A stretch of DNA of 64,000 nt from the NCBI GenBank assembly GCA_021325555.1, contig JAJPGY010000004.1:54508-118507 (forward strand), in the 5' to 3' direction. The number at the start of each line of letters is the position of its first letter. Position 1 is the first letter of the stretch. This document shows positions 38,476-46,938 of this stretch, in pieces. Position numbers and translations under genes: made by a program. The notes beneath the pieces are model-generated. The model searched no databases. It was given only the letters and a program-made list of their open reading frames with translations, and was not told where the DNA came from. The DNA comes from Pseudomonadota bacterium. GTDB lineage: Bacteria; Cyanobacteriota; Vampirovibrionia; Obscuribacterales; Obscuribacteraceae.

Positions 38476-40095
38476 CTAACGGCGTTTGATTCCAAAATTG
38501 AGCAAGAAGCGGCCGAGCCCGGAGAGCGTCTTCCAGGGGGACGAGCCGTGGAGGAAGCCCAGACCGCCACGGGCGACGTTTATGCGCGCGGGCCCGTAGG
38601 GGTACCACCACAGGCGCCCGGGCCCGCCCGCGGCGTCGATGGTTACGTGCTTGATATTGACCAGGTCCAGGAGCCCGAAGTAAGAGTGCGATCTGCCGAA
38701 GCCGCTTTTCTTCAGCCCTCCCCAGGGCACCTGAGGGCAGGCGAAGGCGAACAGGCAGTCGTTGATGAACACCGTACCCACATCCAGATCCCTTGCCACA
38801 TCCTCCGCCCGGCCGAGATTGCGCGACCAGACGGACGCGCACAAGCCGTACTCGCTGTCGTTGGCCAGCTCGACCGCCTTGTCCTCCGAGTCGACCACCA
38901 TGACAGGCAGCACCGGACCGAATGTCTCCTCGGTCATAACCGTCATGTCATGCCTGACGTCGGTCAAGACCGTGGGCTCGTAAAAATAGCCGCCAAGGTC
39001 ATCGCGCCTCTTTCCGCCGCACAGCACCCTGGCCCCGGCGTCTTTCGCCTCATCCACCTGCTCGACCACCCTGGCAAGCTGAGCCTCATCGATAAGCGGG
39101 CCGATCTCCGTGTCCGGGTCGAGACCGGATCCCAGCTTCAACCCGGCGGCGTGATGAACAATACGCTCGATGAGCTTCTCCGTGTTCTTCCCTTTCACAA
39201 GATAAAGGCGCTCGATGGAGGCGCAAGCCTGCCCGCAGTTGGTGAAGGCGCCCCAGACAATGCCGCGCGCCGTCCACTCGGGCGGCGCGTCCGGCAGCAC
39301 GATTGCCGCGTCCTTCCCGCCGAGCTCCAGTGCGACCGGCACCAGATTCCTGGCCGCCGAAGCCATCACGCTCATGCCGCCGGTCACCGAACCCGTGAAG
39401 ATGAGCTTCTGGATCCTGGAGTCGACCAGGGCGGCGCCGGTAGTCCGGTCGCCGGTGACCACGGTCACGACCCCTTCGGGAAATCCGGCCTGAAGGAACA
39501 GCTCGCCTATCTTGATCCCTATCAGACTGGACTTCTCCGACGGCTTGAGGACCACGCAATTGCCGGTGGCCACCGCCATGATGATGCTCATCATCGGGAT
39601 GGCGAAGGGGTAATTCCAGGGCGAGATGATTGCCACCACCCCCAGTGGCTCAAAAACAACCATGCTCTGCTTGCTGTAAAGCAGCGGATTGGTCAGCTCG
39701 ATCGTTTGATCCCGCAGGGCCTTTTCCGTGTTGTCCGCGAACCAGGTGCAGGCGTCCAGCGGCCCGATGAGCTCCGCCATGTAACTTTCCACAAGCGGTT
39801 TGCCCACCTCGGAGGAGATCATGGCCGCGAGCTGATCGGCCTGGCCGGAAAGCACGCGCCTCAACTGCCGCAGCTTGCGGGCGCGGTGCGCGAAGTCGGT
39901 CAGGCGCCACGACTCGTAGGCGGTCGCCGCCTTCTGAACAGCCGCCTCCACCTCCGCCGGGCCGAGGCAGGGCACCTCGCCGATGAGCTGCCGCGTGGAG
40001 GGATTGACGCACTTGATAGTCGGAGCGTGCCCAGTGACCATTGTCAACAGGCGGGGATAGAACCACCGCCACTTGCCGCGGAAAAAGATACCCAA
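38476..40095 (-). CDS. Aldehyde dehydrogenase (second)
   Basis: A 539-residue NAD(P)-dependent aldehyde dehydrogenase. The catalytic Cys is in NCGQACASIERLYL and the base Glu in ALELGGKDA; VVAIISPWNYPFAIP and FTGSVTGG are the cofactor segments. It is not close to the ALDH at 7.7 kb. The C-terminus extends about 60 residues beyond the usual end (GGPGRLWWYPYGPARINVA and on), with a Trp/Tyr-rich part that may contact a membrane or partner. The start is uncertain: TTG at 40095 or ATG at 40041. It is followed by the YdeP-like gene, suggesting a joint redox role. Confidence 0.88.
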   Translation of the reverse strand: MGIFFRGKWRWFYPRLLTMVTGHAPTIKCVNPSTRQLIGEVPCLGPAEVEAAVQKAATAYESWRLTDFAHRARKLRQLRRVLSGQADQLAAMISSEVGKPLVESYMAELIGPLDACTWFADNTEKALRDQTIELTNPLLYSKQSMVVFEPLGVVAIISPWNYPFAIPMMSIIMAVATGNCVVLKPSEKSSLIGIKIGELFLQAGFPEGVVTVVTGDRTTGAALVDSRIQKLIFTGSVTGGMSVMASAARNLVPVALELGGKDAAIVLPDAPPEWTARGIVWGAFTNCGQACASIERLYLVKGKNTEKLIERIVHHAAGLKLGSGLDPDTEIGPLIDEAQLARVVEQVDEAKDAGARVLCGGKRRDDLGGYFYEPTVLTDVRHDMTVMTEETFGPVLPVMVVDSEDKAVELANDSEYGLCASVWSRNLGRAEDVARDLDVGTVFINDCLFAFACPQVPWGGLKKSGFGRSHSYFGLLDLVNIKHVTIDAAGGPGRLWWYPYGPARINVARGGLGFLHGSSPWKTLSGLGRFLLNFGIKRR

Positions 40096-40157
40096 GCTAG
40101 ATCATACCCGAGGTCATTGCTTTCGGGATGCGCGGGAGGGGCAATTGCGACTGAATC

Positions 40158-41556
40158 TTATATCGTCCGTCTTGACCCGAACCGCTGCACGGACTCAATG
40201 TCGGCGTTGGCGGTCGACTCGCCGGTGCCGGCGATCTCGATGTCGACGGCCAGACCGTGCCGGTAGTCGCGCCGCTTGCTGAATCTTTGCGCCAGGTTTC
40301 CCTCCTCCACCGTATCCTGCGCGTTCCGCCACTTCAGGGGATTACCGGCCAGCGGCTGCCCGCCGTGCTTGCCGCCATATCTGGTGCCCAGGCTCTGCAC
40401 GCAGTCTCGAAAGATGATGGTAGGGGACATTTCGCCGGCGATGCTCGCATCTGCGACCGTGCAGAACTGGCAATCGACGGTCATCCTGATATGACACAGA
40501 TCGCCAGGGATTATCTCGCGATAGATTTCGCCGTTCCGGCCGAGCTCGCAGGGGTAAACCGCGCAGATGCCGGATCGAAACGGCTCTCCAATCATCTTCA
40601 GGGCGGCATCCAGGCGCGGGCGCACGTGCCCGTTTCTCAACCAATGGAAAGATGTTACGCGGATTCCCGGGAAGTGGTGATTGCCAATTGCGGCTGAGGC
40701 TCGGGGAAGCGCGCGCATGTATCCACGGGTTAATCGCCCCCGGCCGCCATGCGGGCAATCAGCCGCTTGTCCCGGAAGCTCGAGCTGCTCAGCCGGTCCG
40801 TCCGGGTCCGGCAAAAGTAAACGCTTGTCTGCCCACCGGTATGTCCGTGAAGGCCCTGTAGTCGTCTGCCTGGCAATCTTCCGGTTGGATCAAGGCCAAA
40901 GGCTCCGGCTGCGGGATGGGGACAGCCGTATCGCTTCCTCCTGAAAGCCGGCCGAGCGATAAACTCACCGATTCCAGCTCGACATTGGCCGGCAGGTGGT
41001 CGATCAGATACGCCCTCACGTCGGCGGCGAGATCGACCGGGTCGCCGTCCGCGCCGGCCGGGCTGGCCGAGCCGGTGCCGCCGAGAGCGCGGCTCAGTGC
41101 GGCTTCGAGCCGTGTCATCGCCCCTTTCAGCGCGGTCGCGTCGCCACCGGCCAGCAGGGCCATGGTGCGCTTCCCCAGTGGGCGGGCAACCAGCGAATTC
41201 TGACGGATGGTGCCGACCAGAGTATTGATGGCGATCACCTGCAACGGCTTACCGTCCGGAGCGTGGGTCGCGTTGCCGGTTGGCGGATGGTTGCTCAGGG
41301 ACACGTAGCCGAAGGCGGGGTCGTCGATCGCCATCCGCGACAGATCGTCGGCGGCTACCAGCCCGGCTGCCTCTACCACGTTGCGAGCCGGCTTTCGGTC
41401 GATCAGGCAGACAGCGAGCTCGGACAGGACCAGGGACGGTGGCACAACGAACAAGCCGATGACGAGAAGGACGAGAAGGACGAGAATCAAGACGCTTCCG
41501 GTTGCCTGCCGGCACCGGCCTTTAATCGTCGACCCCTCCGGGAGCAAACGCCTCAT
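40158..41556 (-). pseudogene. Frame-disrupted Tad/TadG-like secreted protein
   Basis: Starts at ATG 41556 with GGAGGAT upstream and encodes an N-terminal membrane segment (SVLILVLLVLLVIGLFVVPPS) followed by NVVEAAGLVAADDLSRMAI, which resembles the anchor and helix of TadE/TadG-like pilus-assembly proteins. The frame stops at 40789. The following 630 bases hold further protein-like pieces in other frames: RDKRLIARMAAGG just after the stop in one frame, then a 218-codon open frame ending at 40158 that contains FHWLRNGHVRPRLDAAL and YRHGLAVDIEI. I read this as one former gene broken by at least one frameshift and a stop. A sequencing error could explain one shift but less easily two. It lies directly behind the broken cellulase gene. 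Confidence 0.6.
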
Positions 41557-41558
41557 TT

Positions 41559-42679
41559 TCAAGATCCTCCATCCTGTCGTGGGAGCAGGGGGTTGTGTGG
41601 CTGCTGCGCCGGGACTGGGCCCTGCCGGCCGGCCGCCCTGGCATGACGGCGGCGGGGCGCAGTGTGCGCTTTCGCCGACACTCTGACGGTTCTTGTATGA
41701 TGCTGCTTCCGCGGTCTGATGGTCGTCGTCGTTTTCGTCGTCGAGCTTGAGGTAGGAGTGGAGCTTGAGGTTGAGCCCGCGGTCGTCGATGTGGACGTCG
41801 CCGGCGCGGAGGCTACCGCTGTTCCACCGAGATTGGCTACCACACTGGTCATCTGCAGCGTGTCGGTTCCGTTGACCGGCTCGACGCCGAACGTAGAGTT
41901 CTGCCACCAGGGTCCGGCCGACCAGTAGGTGAGGCTTGTCCAGACCGCTGGATTGCTGTGCATGTACTGAAGCATGGCCGCCAGATCCGCCAGCGCTCCG
42001 GAGGCAGAGGTGACCCCGATCTCACCGAGAAGGCCGGTGCGGTGATTGGCCAGCAGCCAGGCGGTGAACCCGCTCAGGGTAGCGGCGCTGTCGCTGGCCC
42101 TCAGGTAATCCGTGTGTGTTCCTGATCCGTCGTAGTCGACGTACTGGTGCACTTCGAAGGAAAAGTTGTCGCCCGGATCGGTGATACCGATCATGTCGTT
42201 AGCATTCAGTTGCACAAAATTGTTTGCGTAATGCCGGTACGTGGATGGAACCAGGATGAGATTGTTCGCTTTGACGGCACGGACGGCGTTGATGGCCGCC
42301 TGCGCGGAGGCGGCCCAGGTTGCCGAGGTCATGCTAGATCCCACCGGCTTGCGGCCGCTCCCGAGACAACTTGGTCCAGCCGTCCAAGATATGTGGGGTC
42401 CAGCGGACCGTTGGCGGCCGGCTGCATGCGTTCCCACATGAAGGGCACGCGGATCACAATCATTCCCTTCGATGAGAAATAGTCGAGCTCCGTGGCAGTG
42501 GGAAACATGTAGCCCACGCCGTACACTCCGGGAATCGCCGCACCCCATTCGGCACCGGAGATGTTGACGTCCTCGAGCGCCATTTTCGCGGGCCCGCCAA
42601 AGGCGGCGCCAGCGCGTAAGAGCAAAGGCAGGCTCGCGAGGGCGGAAAGGAAAAGCAAGAGGAGTTTGGGCAACAACAT
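41559..42679 (-). pseudogene. GH5 cellulase with internal deletion of the catalytic acid/base
   Basis: The first part (42679 to 42329, 116 codons) has a signal peptide and the GH5 start: NISGAEWGAAIPGVYG, then MIVIRVPFMWERMQP. It stops at TGA 42331-42329. In another frame, overlapping that stop by ATGA, the rest continues (SMTSATWAASAQAAI, NLILVPSTYRHYAN, FEVHQYVDYDGSGTH, LLGEIGV with the nucleophile Glu at 42021-42023, YWSAGPWW) and ends with a Ser/Thr-rich linker and a basic tail. The stretch between, which in GH5 enzymes carries the conserved DPHN and NEP motifs including the acid/base Glu, is missing: about 60-75 residues. The protein cannot be an active cellulase. The junction also changes frame. 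Confidence 0.75.
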
Positions 42680-42681
42680 AG

Positions 42682-42695
42682 CTGGAGTCCTCCAG
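42682..42695. promoter_or_regulatory. Inverted repeat over the cellulase ribosome site
   Basis: CTGGAG and CTCCAG, separated by two bases, form a perfect inverted repeat just upstream of the cellulase ATG and cover its GGAGGA ribosome-binding site. It could be an operator or a hairpin that limits translation. With so short a loop, an operator is more likely, but chance cannot be excluded. Confidence 0.3.
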
Positions 42696-43335
42696 GCTGC
42701 GCAGGTATAACCGCATCATCCGTGACCCTTTAAGCGCAGTGCCCCTGCCGCGCACTCGCTCTGCAATGCGCTTATGGTGTCACAGATTGATCCAGGAGGC
42801 TTACAACGGTTGTGCCCGAGCGGTTTTCCGCGGTAGCGTTTTCGAGAATTGTTTAATTGGCGAAGCGCACCACGGGGTGATGGTGACACTGACCATTAAT
42901 TCCTCGAAAGATCGATATGAAATAAAAATGTCTTCAGGTCAATAAGTGGATAGGCCCGGCGCCGCCGCAGCTCAAAGCGTGTGCCAGCTCGGAACCGTGC
43001 AGGCTAGCCAATCGTGAAGAACCGGCCAAAGATACCATGGGTCAGCGCAACATAACAAGCGTCAGTGGCGCCGTGTGTGTGTTCGGGACTCTGGAGGCAC
43101 GGATATCATCTCTGGAGCGGCGGACAACACCACGAACGACCGCGCCATTTGGAGGATGTTGTTCTGTTAGGGAGGGGAGGGGAAACTTTACCGATATCGG
43201 GATAGTTTTTCGAGACGTTCGGGAGGCGCGGATGGCCGTGCTTAATCTAGCTGAATGGTTGAATAATTTATCAATCCCTGTTGAACTTTTGAGCGGCCCA
43301 GATCGTTTAAATCAGTAGACGCTGGAGAGCTGATT
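42696..43335. other. Gene-free stretch beside the cellulase remnant
   Basis: About 640 bases, locally AT-richer than the window average. Only short open frames occur (68 and 93 codons at most), none with protein-like composition or a good ribosome site. I see no terminal inverted repeats of an insertion sequence. It probably holds the promoters of the flanking divergent genes and decayed sequence. Confidence 0.5.
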
Positions 43336-44523
43336 ATGACCGCCCGCCCCCCTCTTCCTGAGCTACCCGCTGGACTGGATCCAGCCTCAACATCACTGCT
43401 GGCGAGCTTGTGGCGGCAGTTCAACACCGAGTTTCCAACCATCCAGCACTGTCTCGAAGAGCTATGCAAGAGAGCCAGCGACGATGGCTCTATAAGATGT
43501 CGCCATTGTGGCAGCCAGCATGACGACAAGCCCTTGGCCGCCCGGGTAATCATTTGCCGGCGTTGCCGGCAGTCTACTTGGCTGACTGCAGGAACTTTCT
43601 TCGATCATATCCGGCTGCCCCGACCTTGGCTGGCCGCCATTTGGTTTATGGAGCGCGGAGTAACTATGAGCTCATGCCAGTTCCACAAGCTGACTGGCGT
43701 CGCTTATTCGACAGCCTGGAACATCTTCAAGAAGGTGACCACGGTGATTGAAAGCGAGATGGTGGGCGATGCACAAGTCGTCCCCTCCGCACTCTTTTCG
43801 CCCGTAATCTGCAGGCGCAGCCGCGAAACCCCCGCCGGATCTCACCCGCTTGCCGAACTGGAGGACGTTGAACAGCGCGCTCCCTCTTATCGGCAAACCG
43901 GCAGCGCTTCTCTTCCGGCACCAGCCTCAAAGTTGCCAGTGTCCAGCGATTTCGGCTTGCGAACAGAGGGGAATGCGAATTCCTGGCTAGAGGAGCCCGA
44001 AGGTGCGTCGGCGGCCGGAGAGCATGCACAACCGATGGACTGCCTGCAGATTTCTCCGCAAGAGCAGAAGATTTACGACCTGCTGGCAGGACAGGAGCAT
44101 CACTTCGATATTCTGTGTGCGCGTACCGGCTTGCCGGCCAGTGAAGTGTCTTCACTTTTGACCTTCCTGGAATTGGCAGGCCATGTCAGGCGCCTGCCCG
44201 GCGAGCGCTACGTCCGCACGGTTGATGATCAGTCCAGGCAGCTCCGCGATGATCGTCTTCATACCAATCGCATTCGGGCGGGGATCACGGCTGAAGCAGA
44301 GATGCTGGTGGAAAGGGTAATCACGTATGTGCGCGGGCACTATCAAGGAGTCAGCCGCAAGTACCTGCAGAATTATCTGGCCGCGTATTGGTGCCACGTC
44401 GACAGGGAACGTTGGTATCTGGGCTCGCTGCTTAAGGCGTGTTTTCGGTTCGGCCGCATTCGCGTTGACGAAATCCGACCCTATGCCCCGGTTGGGCTGG
44501 TCAGAATGCGGGCCTGCCAATGA
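43336..44523 (+). CDS. Transposase-type zinc ribbon fused to a DprA-like winged helix
   Basis: A 395-residue intact protein with three parts. Residues about 50-140 match the N-terminal region of IS1595/ISXO2-type transposases: a zinc ribbon (Cys55, Cys58, Cys74, Cys77) followed by WLTAGTFFDHIRLPRPWLAAIWF and a helix-turn-helix (LTGVAYSTAWNIFKKV). The DDE nuclease domain that should follow is absent, replaced by a low-complexity linker (about 150-235). Residues about 238-295 (QEQKIYDLLAGQEHHFDILCARTGLP, then LELAGHVRRLPGERYVR) form a winged helix like the C-terminal domain of DprA. Residues 316-395 (AEMLVERVITYVRGHYQGVSRKYLQ and on) are not recognised. GGAGAG precedes the ATG. No inverted repeats flank it. 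Likely a domesticated DNA-binding regulator, not a mobile element. Confidence 0.75.
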   Translation: MTARPPLPELPAGLDPASTSLLASLWRQFNTEFPTIQHCLEELCKRASDDGSIRCRHCGSQHDDKPLAARVIICRRCRQSTWLTAGTFFDHIRLPRPWLAAIWFMERGVTMSSCQFHKLTGVAYSTAWNIFKKVTTVIESEMVGDAQVVPSALFSPVICRRSRETPAGSHPLAELEDVEQRAPSYRQTGSASLPAPASKLPVSSDFGLRTEGNANSWLEEPEGASAAGEHAQPMDCLQISPQEQKIYDLLAGQEHHFDILCARTGLPASEVSSLLTFLELAGHVRRLPGERYVRTVDDQSRQLRDDRLHTNRIRAGITAEAEMLVERVITYVRGHYQGVSRKYLQNYLAAYWCHVDRERWYLGSLLKACFRFGRIRVDEIRPYAPVGLVRMRACQ

Positions 44524-45086
44524 AACGCAGCCGGATTAGTTCGCGGTCCACAGTCCGCAACACTGCGGAAAAGCATGTGTGCCTGTCAATTGACTTCGTA
44601 TGCCTGTCACTACTCTCGCCCCTCCCAAGAGCGCCCGTTGTCAAGGGAGCCGCCTCTTCCGGCAGTGCGAGCGGCAGCACCAGCAGGAGTGAACTCTGCG
44701 CCTGGACAAGGCGCAATCGGTGCAGCGCCCGGCCCGTGCCCGCTGTGTCCAGGGACGTGAGCATGCTTCCCCGGCTCCCCGGACGCAAAGAAAAGAGATT
44801 GATCAAAGTTGGGTGAGACCGAGGCTGCACCACAGGCGGTGCCACATTCGACAAGATCGCCCACACAATTCCATGAGGAGTCAAATGAAAGAGCCGCCCG
44901 GCCTCCTGGGAACCGAGCGACTCTTTGTGCGGGCCGACTGATTGAGAACCACACGTCACTCGGTGCCTTCCTCAGCCCGCGCACATCCTTCGAGCCTGTT
45001 TTTCGCCTCCTGATGCTGCGATCTTTGATCGTTCTGCCATCCAAGCAACGTAAAAGTTTGCCAGGTCACGGTATCCGCCGAATTGC
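44524..45086. other. Gene-free stretch after the transposase-derived gene
   Basis: About 560 bases between two convergent genes. Open frames up to 152 codons occur on the minus strand (to 44959), but none has a recognisable motif, a good ribosome site or coding-like composition. No terminator hairpin or repeat is obvious. I see nothing further in it. Confidence 0.5.
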
Positions 45087-45500
45087 TCAATTCAGCTTTG
45101 ACGGTAGCAACTCGTGATAGCCTGTCCGAGGGTCGTGAGGCCGCTCGAAGCGCCAGGCGCCGGCCAGATTAAGGATTGCCAGCTCGACGGTCGTGTGCAC
45201 GAGACAGCCGGACAGAAGGTGCCCCCCGGTTGTACGCCCGCTCGAATCGGCAAGGCTCACGTGTACATGTATGCCGCACCGTCCGACCGTGCCGGTTCCG
45301 CTGACAATCTCCAGCGGTCCGGGAAGCATCGTGGTGTCGGCCGCCCCTGCCAATCGCAGACAAGCGGCCGATAGGGAGCCGACCACCGACAGCAAAACTC
45401 CTGACTCGACCCCGTCGGTAGCCGGCAACTCCGCGAGAGCTGCCTTGAGGTCCTGTCCGGGAGAGAGACGCTTAACCACAACGTGCTCGGCTAGTGTCAT
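45087..45500 (-). CDS. PPC-domain (DUF296) protein
   Basis: A 137-residue single-domain protein of the PPC/DUF296 family, which in plants follows AT-hooks and in bacteria occurs alone as a trimer of unclear role. Diagnostic elements are LSPGQDLKAALAELP, GVLLSVVGSLSAACLRLAG, the metal-type HVHVSLADSSG and GGHLLSGCLVHTTVELAI. The length fits the bacterial type. It stands alone at the right edge of the loose 40-45 kb region, about 60 bases after the TPR lipoprotein-like gene on the same strand, so it may be the second gene of that transcript. Confidence 0.85.
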   Translation of the reverse strand: MTLAEHVVVKRLSPGQDLKAALAELPATDGVESGVLLSVVGSLSAACLRLAGAADTTMLPGPLEIVSGTGTVGRCGIHVHVSLADSSGRTTGGHLLSGCLVHTTVELAILNLAGAWRFERPHDPRTGYHELLPSKLN

Positions 45501-45559
45501 GGCAGGCTGCTCGCTGGCGGGTCTTCAGGCGGATGACCCGTCAATTATACCGATCGGAA

Positions 45560-46846
45560 TCAGCGATTGCTCGTGGCGCCGGCTTTCAAGCGCTCGATTG
45601 CCTGCCTGGCCGCCTCGGCTTGCTCTCCGCTCAAGCCCCTGGAAAGGCTTCTCTTGAAATAGGCTATCGACTCTTCGCGGTCGCCCGCCCGCTCGAGAGC
45701 CTGGCCGGTCAGATAGGAAACCTCCGCTGTATCGGCCAGACCGGGATCGGAGTCGAGCGCCTGCATGATCTCGGCTCTAGCCTGCGCGTAGTTGCCGCGG
45801 CCGAACTCCAGCTCGCCGGCTGCCAGATGCGCCATTGGCAGATCGGGCGTCCCGGTGAGCGCTGCCTTGATCTCCTGCTCGGCGGCACCCGGGTTGCCGA
45901 GCTTTAGATGCGCTCGACCCATAACTGCCAGCGCCCAGGTCGAATGGGGCTCCAGCGCCAGCAGGCGCCCGCACGTGCCCAGGCAATCATTGTACGAGTG
46001 GTTGTTGAGCTGGGCCAGCGCGGTCAGCTTGAGCGGCTCTGCCGCCTTCGGGTAGGCCTGGCAGACCTTCGAGCCGGCCTGCGCTGCCTCATCCCAGGCG
46101 CCGATGGACATGGCCTCCCTGGCCAGCTCCTCCATGAACTCGGGAGCGGGACTGCTCGCGCTCAGCAACCTCTTCAATTCCAGTTTTGCCTCGGGGAGCT
46201 TGCCGGCATGGACCAGATTCTTCAACATGCGCAAGCGGGCGCATCGCAAGGAGGGCTCGAGCTCGGCGGCTTTGTCGGCGCATTCCTGCGCTTTCGTGTC
46301 GTCGTGCAGCTTGGAGTAGACACGGGCCAGGCTGGACCAGGCCTCGTAGTTGCCCGGATCGAGCTCAATGGTGTGCTCGAGCTCGGAAGCAGCCCGCATG
46401 TTGTCGTCAGCGGCCGCCAGGAGCAAGCCGTACTGCAGGTGCGCCGCCACCGAACCGGGCGCGAGGGCCGTCGCCTTGCCCGCCGCCGCCAGCGCCTCTT
46501 CCTGATGGCCGCCCAGGCGCAGGAGCACCGTGGACAAAAGGAGATGCAGCTGCGCGTTGTGCGGGCAACGCCCTTGCCAGCCGCTGAGCAGATCGGCGGC
46601 GCCGATGGTGTTGCCCGCGGCGAACAGCGAAGCCGCCTGCGAAAGGCAGGCGCGGCAGCCGGGATCGTCTGCGCTTTCCGCTCCCGTGTGCCCTGTGCCA
46701 GGCGCGCGTGAGTTGGCCTGCGCGACGGTCAGGCAGCCGGCGACCAGGATGAGCGCTAACAAGCGCGCCACCGGCAGCCGCTGCCTTGCCCTGGAAGGAG
46801 TCGCTGGCGCCACGCTCGTTCGGTTTGCTGCTCCGTACGCAATCAA
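45560..46846 (-). CDS. Exported TPR protein, possible lipoprotein
   Basis: A 428-residue protein with an N-terminal export signal (ARLLALILVAGCLTVAQA). The LVAGC sequence fits a lipobox with the lipidated Cys at about residue 38, but AQA just after it would also suit ordinary signal peptidase. The remainder is about nine TPR-like repeats (for example YEAWSSLARVYSKLHDDTKAQECADKA). It begins with TTG at 46846, backed by AAGGA nine bases upstream. It is divergent from a second exported TPR protein at 46939, with 92 bases between the starts, so they may share a control region. Role unknown; perhaps an envelope scaffold. Confidence 0.8.
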   Translation of the reverse strand: MIAYGAANRTSVAPATPSRARQRLPVARLLALILVAGCLTVAQANSRAPGTGHTGAESADDPGCRACLSQAASLFAAGNTIGAADLLSGWQGRCPHNAQLHLLLSTVLLRLGGHQEEALAAAGKATALAPGSVAAHLQYGLLLAAADDNMRAASELEHTIELDPGNYEAWSSLARVYSKLHDDTKAQECADKAAELEPSLRCARLRMLKNLVHAGKLPEAKLELKRLLSASSPAPEFMEELAREAMSIGAWDEAAQAGSKVCQAYPKAAEPLKLTALAQLNNHSYNDCLGTCGRLLALEPHSTWALAVMGRAHLKLGNPGAAEQEIKAALTGTPDLPMAHLAAGELEFGRGNYAQARAEIMQALDSDPGLADTAEVSYLTGQALERAGDREESIAYFKRSLSRGLSGEQAEAARQAIERLKAGATSNR

Positions 46847-46938
46847 CTAAACTGTTCCTTGAAGTGCAGCTGACGTCCCACCTGAATCAGGTGTTTCCGG
46901 CAGTCGGCGGTGCCTTGCTCAGTCATTTCTGGTGGAAG

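Noticed and set aside
40257..40697. Plus-strand 146-codon open frame opposite the Tad-like remnant
   Set aside because: No ribosome site or motif; the opposite strand carries recognisable protein-like pieces.
42739..43318. Small open frames (68 and 93 codons) near the cellulase remnant
   Set aside because: No good ribosome site, motif or coding-like composition.
44501..44959. 152-codon minus-strand open frame
   Set aside because: No recognisable motif, weak start region, and it overlaps the end of an intact gene on the other strand.
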